Source: an uncultured Prevotellaceae bacterium (GTDB lineage Bacteria; Bacteroidota; Bacteroidia; Bacteroidales; Bacteroidaceae). From it: DNA of 64,000 nucleotides. Below the pieces are notes generated by a model, which saw only the letters and a program-made list of their open reading frames with translations, was not told where the DNA came from and made no database searches. The stretch lies in NCBI GenBank assembly GCA_945833925.1, contig CAMAFX010000003.1, forward strand, positions 18,012 to 82,011. The letters are read 5' to 3'. Numbering within the stretch: position 1 is the first letter of the stretch; each line of letters starts with the position of its first letter. The position numbers and the translations under genes were made by a program. Positions 60,805 to 64,000 of the stretch are shown piece after piece.

Positions 60805-63774
60805 ATGACAAAAATTGAATTGCTGTCGCCGGCTCGTAATGCAAGTACGGCAAAAGAGGCTATCTTGCATGGTGCAGATGCTGTATATATAGGTGCACCA
60901 AGATTCGGTGCAAGATCTGCTGCAGGCAATTCTCTTGATGATATACGTGAACTTGTTCCTTTTGCTCACATGTATGGTGTAAAGGTGTATGTAACATTAA
61001 ACACCATACTGTATGATAACGAACTGAATGATGCAAAAGAACTTGTTGAAGCACTTTATGAGATAGGTGTAGATGCCCTGATAGTTCAGGATTTGTCTTT
61101 TCTTAAGATGGAACTGCCTCCTATCCCTCTTCATGCTAGTACCCAGATGGATAATCGTTCTGCACAGAAAGTTCAGTGGCTTTACGATCAAGGATTCCGT
61201 CAGGCGGTCTTGGCTCGTGAACTTACTATTGATGAGATAGGTGAGATTCATTCTGCTGTTCCTGGTATGCAACTGGAAGTCTTTGTCCATGGGGCAACTT
61301 GTGTCAGTTATAATGGTCAGTGTTATGCTTCTCAGTATTGCTTCAACAGGAGTGCAAATCGTGGTGAATGTGCTCAATTCTGCAGAATGCCTTTTGACTT
61401 GATTGATTCTGAGGGAAAAGTTTATGCTGGGGTACAGCAGAAACATTTGTTGTCTCTGCACGATATGAATCGTAGCGAGGACTTGGAGGCTCTGCTTGAT
61501 GCAGGTGTCGTAAGTCTGAAAATCGAAGGAAGATTGAAGGATGAAGCATATGTGAAAAACGTAACAGCTTATTACAGAAAGAAATTAGATGAAATCTTCA
61601 GACGACGGTCGTCGGAATATCAGAGATCGTCCGTTGGTGTCTCGAATGTGTCCTTTAACCCACAACTGGACAGATCTTTCAATAGAGGTTTTTCTAACTA
61701 TTTTCTATATGGTCGGACTCCTGATATGGTCCAGTTGTGTTCTCCTAAAAGCCTTGGACAACACGTTGGACATGTCAAGGAGGTCAGGCGTAATTGCTTC
61801 ACGGTTAGCGGTACAGTGCCTTTTGCTAATGGTGACGGCTTGTGTTTTATTGACGATACAGGAAATCTCCATGGATTCAGAGTCAATAGGGTAGAGGGGA
61901 ATTGCTTATATCCAAAAGATATGCCAGATGGTTTGCATTCACGTCAACAACTATATCGTAATAATGATCAGGCTTTTAATCAACTTCTTTCTCATTCTAC
62001 CGCGCAACGTCATATTCCTGTCTTTATAACAGTTTTAGAGACCTCTCAAGAATCTGTATCTGTGACATTTAAGTGTGTAGACGGCATTGCTGTAACTCAG
62101 GAGTTCCGTCAAGAACTGTGTCCTGCACGTTCTCCTCAATGTGAGAACATTAAGCGACAGATGTCTCGTTTGGGTGAAACAGTTTACGAGGCTCTGGACG
62201 TAAGGGTGGATTTTACAGAAGAGTGGTTCATTCCATCAAGCATCTTGTCAGAATGGCGTAGAAATATGGTCGGATTGCTTGATGCTGAGCGATTAAGACG
62301 ATATAACCAAATCTATGGTACAGAATGTGGGTGTGGGGTGAGGTTACATAAGAATTCTTGCCAAACGGGTTTATATCAGGGGTGTAACTTGTCCTATAAG
62401 GCAAATGTGTCTAATAAGTTAGCCAAGGCTTTCTATGAACAGCAGGGGGCGAATTCAATAGAACCGGCACTTGAGATTCAAGAAACCGTCCGTCGTGATA
62501 ATCTTCAGTTGATGACATTGAAGTACTGTCCGCGATATGAACTTGGATTATGTAGTAAGTTTGTAAAGAAGGCTGTTCCTGCTCTCTCGTTACGTAGTTC
62601 AGACGGCAGGGTATTTCCTCTTCATTTTGATTGTAAGAAATGCTTGGTACATGTTTTGTCATCTGTTTCTAAGATTCTGGTCTTAGTCTGTATGCTGTCT
62701 CTTGCGTCATGTTTCTCTTCTCATGAAGAAGATGCGTTTGCAGATGAACGACAGGACACATTGTATGTCAATCTGGATGATACGTCTCTGGTGAACAATA
62801 GTGTGAAGGATAGTTTGCTTGTAATAGCCAGTAGTTCACCTAAAGATAGTTTTGCTTTGACTCATCACTATTCAATAGGATATAATTTTGATGTTGAGAT
62901 AGATAGTCTGTCTTTGTGTACTGAAATACCTTCGCGTGCCCAGCAGTTGTCTGTTATGCCCGATTCACTGTCTGTCTACTATGGAGATATACTTGTAGTT
63001 GCCGAGGTGCAGGTTGTTCCTGAAGATAGCATAGATTCTGTATGGGTGAAAGTGGCGAGGGACCAGTCTACGCAGGGGTGGTTGCGTGAGAGTGATCTTT
63101 TGGCGTCTGTTGCTCCAGATGATCCTATCTCTCAGGCTATATATTATTTTAGTGGAAATCATGTTTTTGCCACATTGCTTCTTGTTATTGTTGTGCTTTT
63201 CTTCCTCACAACTCGTTTTATAAAGGCGAGAGCGGGAAGTCCCAAGGATGGTACATCATCTAAGATTTCCTTATTGTCAGTTAAACACTATTCGCCATCC
63301 CAGCGACTTACTGCTGTCAGTAGCCCTTATCCAATTATTTTGTGTTTGACAATGGGTGGAGCGGCTGTATTCTATGCCAGCATGCAGTTGTTTGTTCCAG
63401 ACGTTTGGGAGGAGTTTTATTTTCATCCTACGCTCAATCCCTTTGCAGAACCTGCTCTTCTTGGTGCTTTTCTGGTGTGTGTCTGGTTGCTTCTTTTGTT
63501 TTTTATTGCAACCGTTGATGATGCACTGCGCCAATTGAATCTTTGGCAGGCATTTCTGTATATGCTGACAATGTCCACCAATCTTTTATTGCTGTATATC
63601 TTTTTCTCCCAGGCTACGTTGTTGTATATAGGCTATCCGCTGTTTTTGGTATATGTATATAGGGTGGTAAAATTTTATTTTGAAAGAGTCAATCCCAAGT
63701 ATCATTGCGGTAATTGTGGGAAACCATTGCAAAAGAAAGGGGTATGTCCCCATTGCGGAGTCTTGAATAAATAG
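60805..63774 (+). CDS. U32 peptidase-family protein joined in frame to a lipoprotein/zinc-ribbon membrane protein
   Basis: 989 residues. Residues 1-613 are a complete U32 protein: KIELLSPARNASTAKEAILHGADAVYIGAP, LHASTQMD, then FVHGATCVSYNGQCYASQYC...CAQFC with the cluster cysteines, and a DUF3656-like extension ending in FPLHFDCKKC. This is the RlhA/TrhP group, which hydroxylates rRNA or tRNA. From residue 614 a second protein starts: TTG-VHVLSSVSKILVLVCMLSLASC (Cys636) is a lipoprotein signal. An SH3-like segment with VWVKVARDQSTQGWLRESDLL, several membrane helices (about 790-940) and a C-terminal zinc ribbon CGNCGKPLQKKGVCPHCG follow. Either a stop codon was lost, or the second protein starts at TTG 62644 within the same frame. 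Confidence 0.8.
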   Translation: MTKIELLSPARNASTAKEAILHGADAVYIGAPRFGARSAAGNSLDDIRELVPFAHMYGVKVYVTLNTILYDNELNDAKELVEALYEIGVDALIVQDLSFLKMELPPIPLHASTQMDNRSAQKVQWLYDQGFRQAVLARELTIDEIGEIHSAVPGMQLEVFVHGATCVSYNGQCYASQYCFNRSANRGECAQFCRMPFDLIDSEGKVYAGVQQKHLLSLHDMNRSEDLEALLDAGVVSLKIEGRLKDEAYVKNVTAYYRKKLDEIFRRRSSEYQRSSVGVSNVSFNPQLDRSFNRGFSNYFLYGRTPDMVQLCSPKSLGQHVGHVKEVRRNCFTVSGTVPFANGDGLCFIDDTGNLHGFRVNRVEGNCLYPKDMPDGLHSRQQLYRNNDQAFNQLLSHSTAQRHIPVFITVLETSQESVSVTFKCVDGIAVTQEFRQELCPARSPQCENIKRQMSRLGETVYEALDVRVDFTEEWFIPSSILSEWRRNMVGLLDAERLRRYNQIYGTECGCGVRLHKNSCQTGLYQGCNLSYKANVSNKLAKAFYEQQGANSIEPALEIQETVRRDNLQLMTLKYCPRYELGLCSKFVKKAVPALSLRSSDGRVFPLHFDCKKCLVHVLSSVSKILVLVCMLSLASCFSSHEEDAFADERQDTLYVNLDDTSLVNNSVKDSLLVIASSSPKDSFALTHHYSIGYNFDVEIDSLSLCTEIPSRAQQLSVMPDSLSVYYGDILVVAEVQVVPEDSIDSVWVKVARDQSTQGWLRESDLLASVAPDDPISQAIYYFSGNHVFATLLLVIVVLFFLTTRFIKARAGSPKDGTSSKISLLSVKHYSPSQRLTAVSSPYPIILCLTMGGAAVFYASMQLFVPDVWEEFYFHPTLNPFAEPALLGAFLVCVWLLLLFFIATVDDALRQLNLWQAFLYMLTMSTNLLLLYIFFSQATLLYIGYPLFLVYVYRVVKFYFERVNPKYHCGNCGKPLQKKGVCPHCGVLNK

Positions 63775-63931
63775 CATTTAAGTAATGATTCGCTCCTTCT
63801 ATATTGTTTTCTTCTGATTACGTTTGTCGTCTCGCGCGTATATTATATATAAGGTATATAGTAATAAGGGAAGACTTTCATTATTATTTGTGCTAAAAAA
63901 CATATTTTCTTTGTAAAAAGTTGTAGAAACG

Positions 63932-63963
63932 TTTGGTGGGTTTGAATATTTGTCGTACCTTTG
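63932..63963 (+). promoter_or_regulatory. Strong promoter reading out of the window
   Basis: TTTG (63932-63935), 20 bases, TACCTTTG (63956-63963), with CATCCGC following. The gene it serves is beyond the right edge. The stretch 63775-63931 contains no gene; TATTATATATAAGGTATAT lies at 63841-63859. Confidence 0.75.
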
Positions 63964-64000
63964 CATCCGCAAACGAGAAACAAGCGGTCGTCGAGCCATT

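Overview
The window looks like chromosomal DNA of a Bacteroidales bacterium, most probably Prevotellaceae. The reasons are: a -7 promoter element of the Bacteroidetes type (TAnnTTTG, several with TTTG 19-20 bases upstream) in front of many genes; weak or absent Shine-Dalgarno sequences; a MurF-alanine racemase fusion; type III glutamine synthetase; a short AMP nucleosidase; and Bacteroidetes-type lipoprotein and DUF families. The content is largely housekeeping. I saw no insertion sequence, integrase, rRNA, tRNA or CRISPR array.

Layout. 1-4.4 kb: the start of a MATE transporter gene (minus), then the four-gene sodium-pumping methylmalonyl-CoA decarboxylase operon, whose biotin carrier has two biotinyl domains. 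4.5-8.2 kb: a secreted GH2 glycosidase and a secreted partner (minus). 8.4-14.8 kb: histidine phosphatase with xseA, xseB, ilvE and glnN (plus). 14.9-20.5 kb: an RsmI-like methyltransferase and a UPF1-like helicase (minus); divergent from them an ABC-type ATPase plus DUF4435/TOPRIM pair resembling the PARIS/OLD defence architecture; then an aldose-epimerase-like gene. 20.6-26.1 kb: a small unknown gene, a GH20 hexosaminidase with an unusual leader, trkA and dxs. 26.3-30.4 kb: GSCFA protein, murF-alr fusion, Cys-rich small protein. 30.4-32.4 kb: agmatine-to-putrescine genes. 32.7-38.4 kb: a lipoprotein, a secreted protein, a NIF3-like protein, a zinc-ribbon coiled coil, an HsdR_N nuclease-fold protein, AMP nucleosidase and holA. 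38.4-39.5 kb: a 1.1 kb AT-rich stretch with no convincing gene. 39.5-43.2 kb: XRE regulator, pyrK-pyrD, MalY-like enzyme. 43.3-46.1 kb: MFS, trmD, zeta-type kinase toxin and a 51-aa ORF in one minus-strand operon. 46.2-52 kb: S9 peptidase, yidC, DUF3078 protein. 52.4-59 kb: minus-strand operons (engB, plsC, BadF-type kinase; LOG protein, polyprenol-phosphate sugar transferase, pyrC, stand-alone MetH activation domain). 59.2-63.8 kb: lipoprotein, metA, and a U32 peptidase joined in frame to a lipoprotein/zinc-ribbon membrane protein. A strong promoter leaves the right edge.

How the genes fit together. The decarboxylase operon suits succinate-to-propionate fermentation with Na+ export. pyrK, pyrD and pyrC give parts of pyrimidine synthesis. 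metA and the MetH activation domain belong to methionine synthesis. aguA and aguB make putrescine. dxs makes isoprenoid precursors. murF-alr, yidC, plsC and the polyprenol-phosphate transferase serve the envelope.

The main unexplained items are the ATPase-DUF4435 pair, the zeta kinase with its tiny overlapping downstream ORF, a leader peptide overlapping a terminator-like hairpin before the GH20 gene, and several families of short tandem repeats. One 22-bp repeat occurs in two arrays about 48 kb apart, both between converging genes. Another motif precedes terminator hairpins at converging gene ends.
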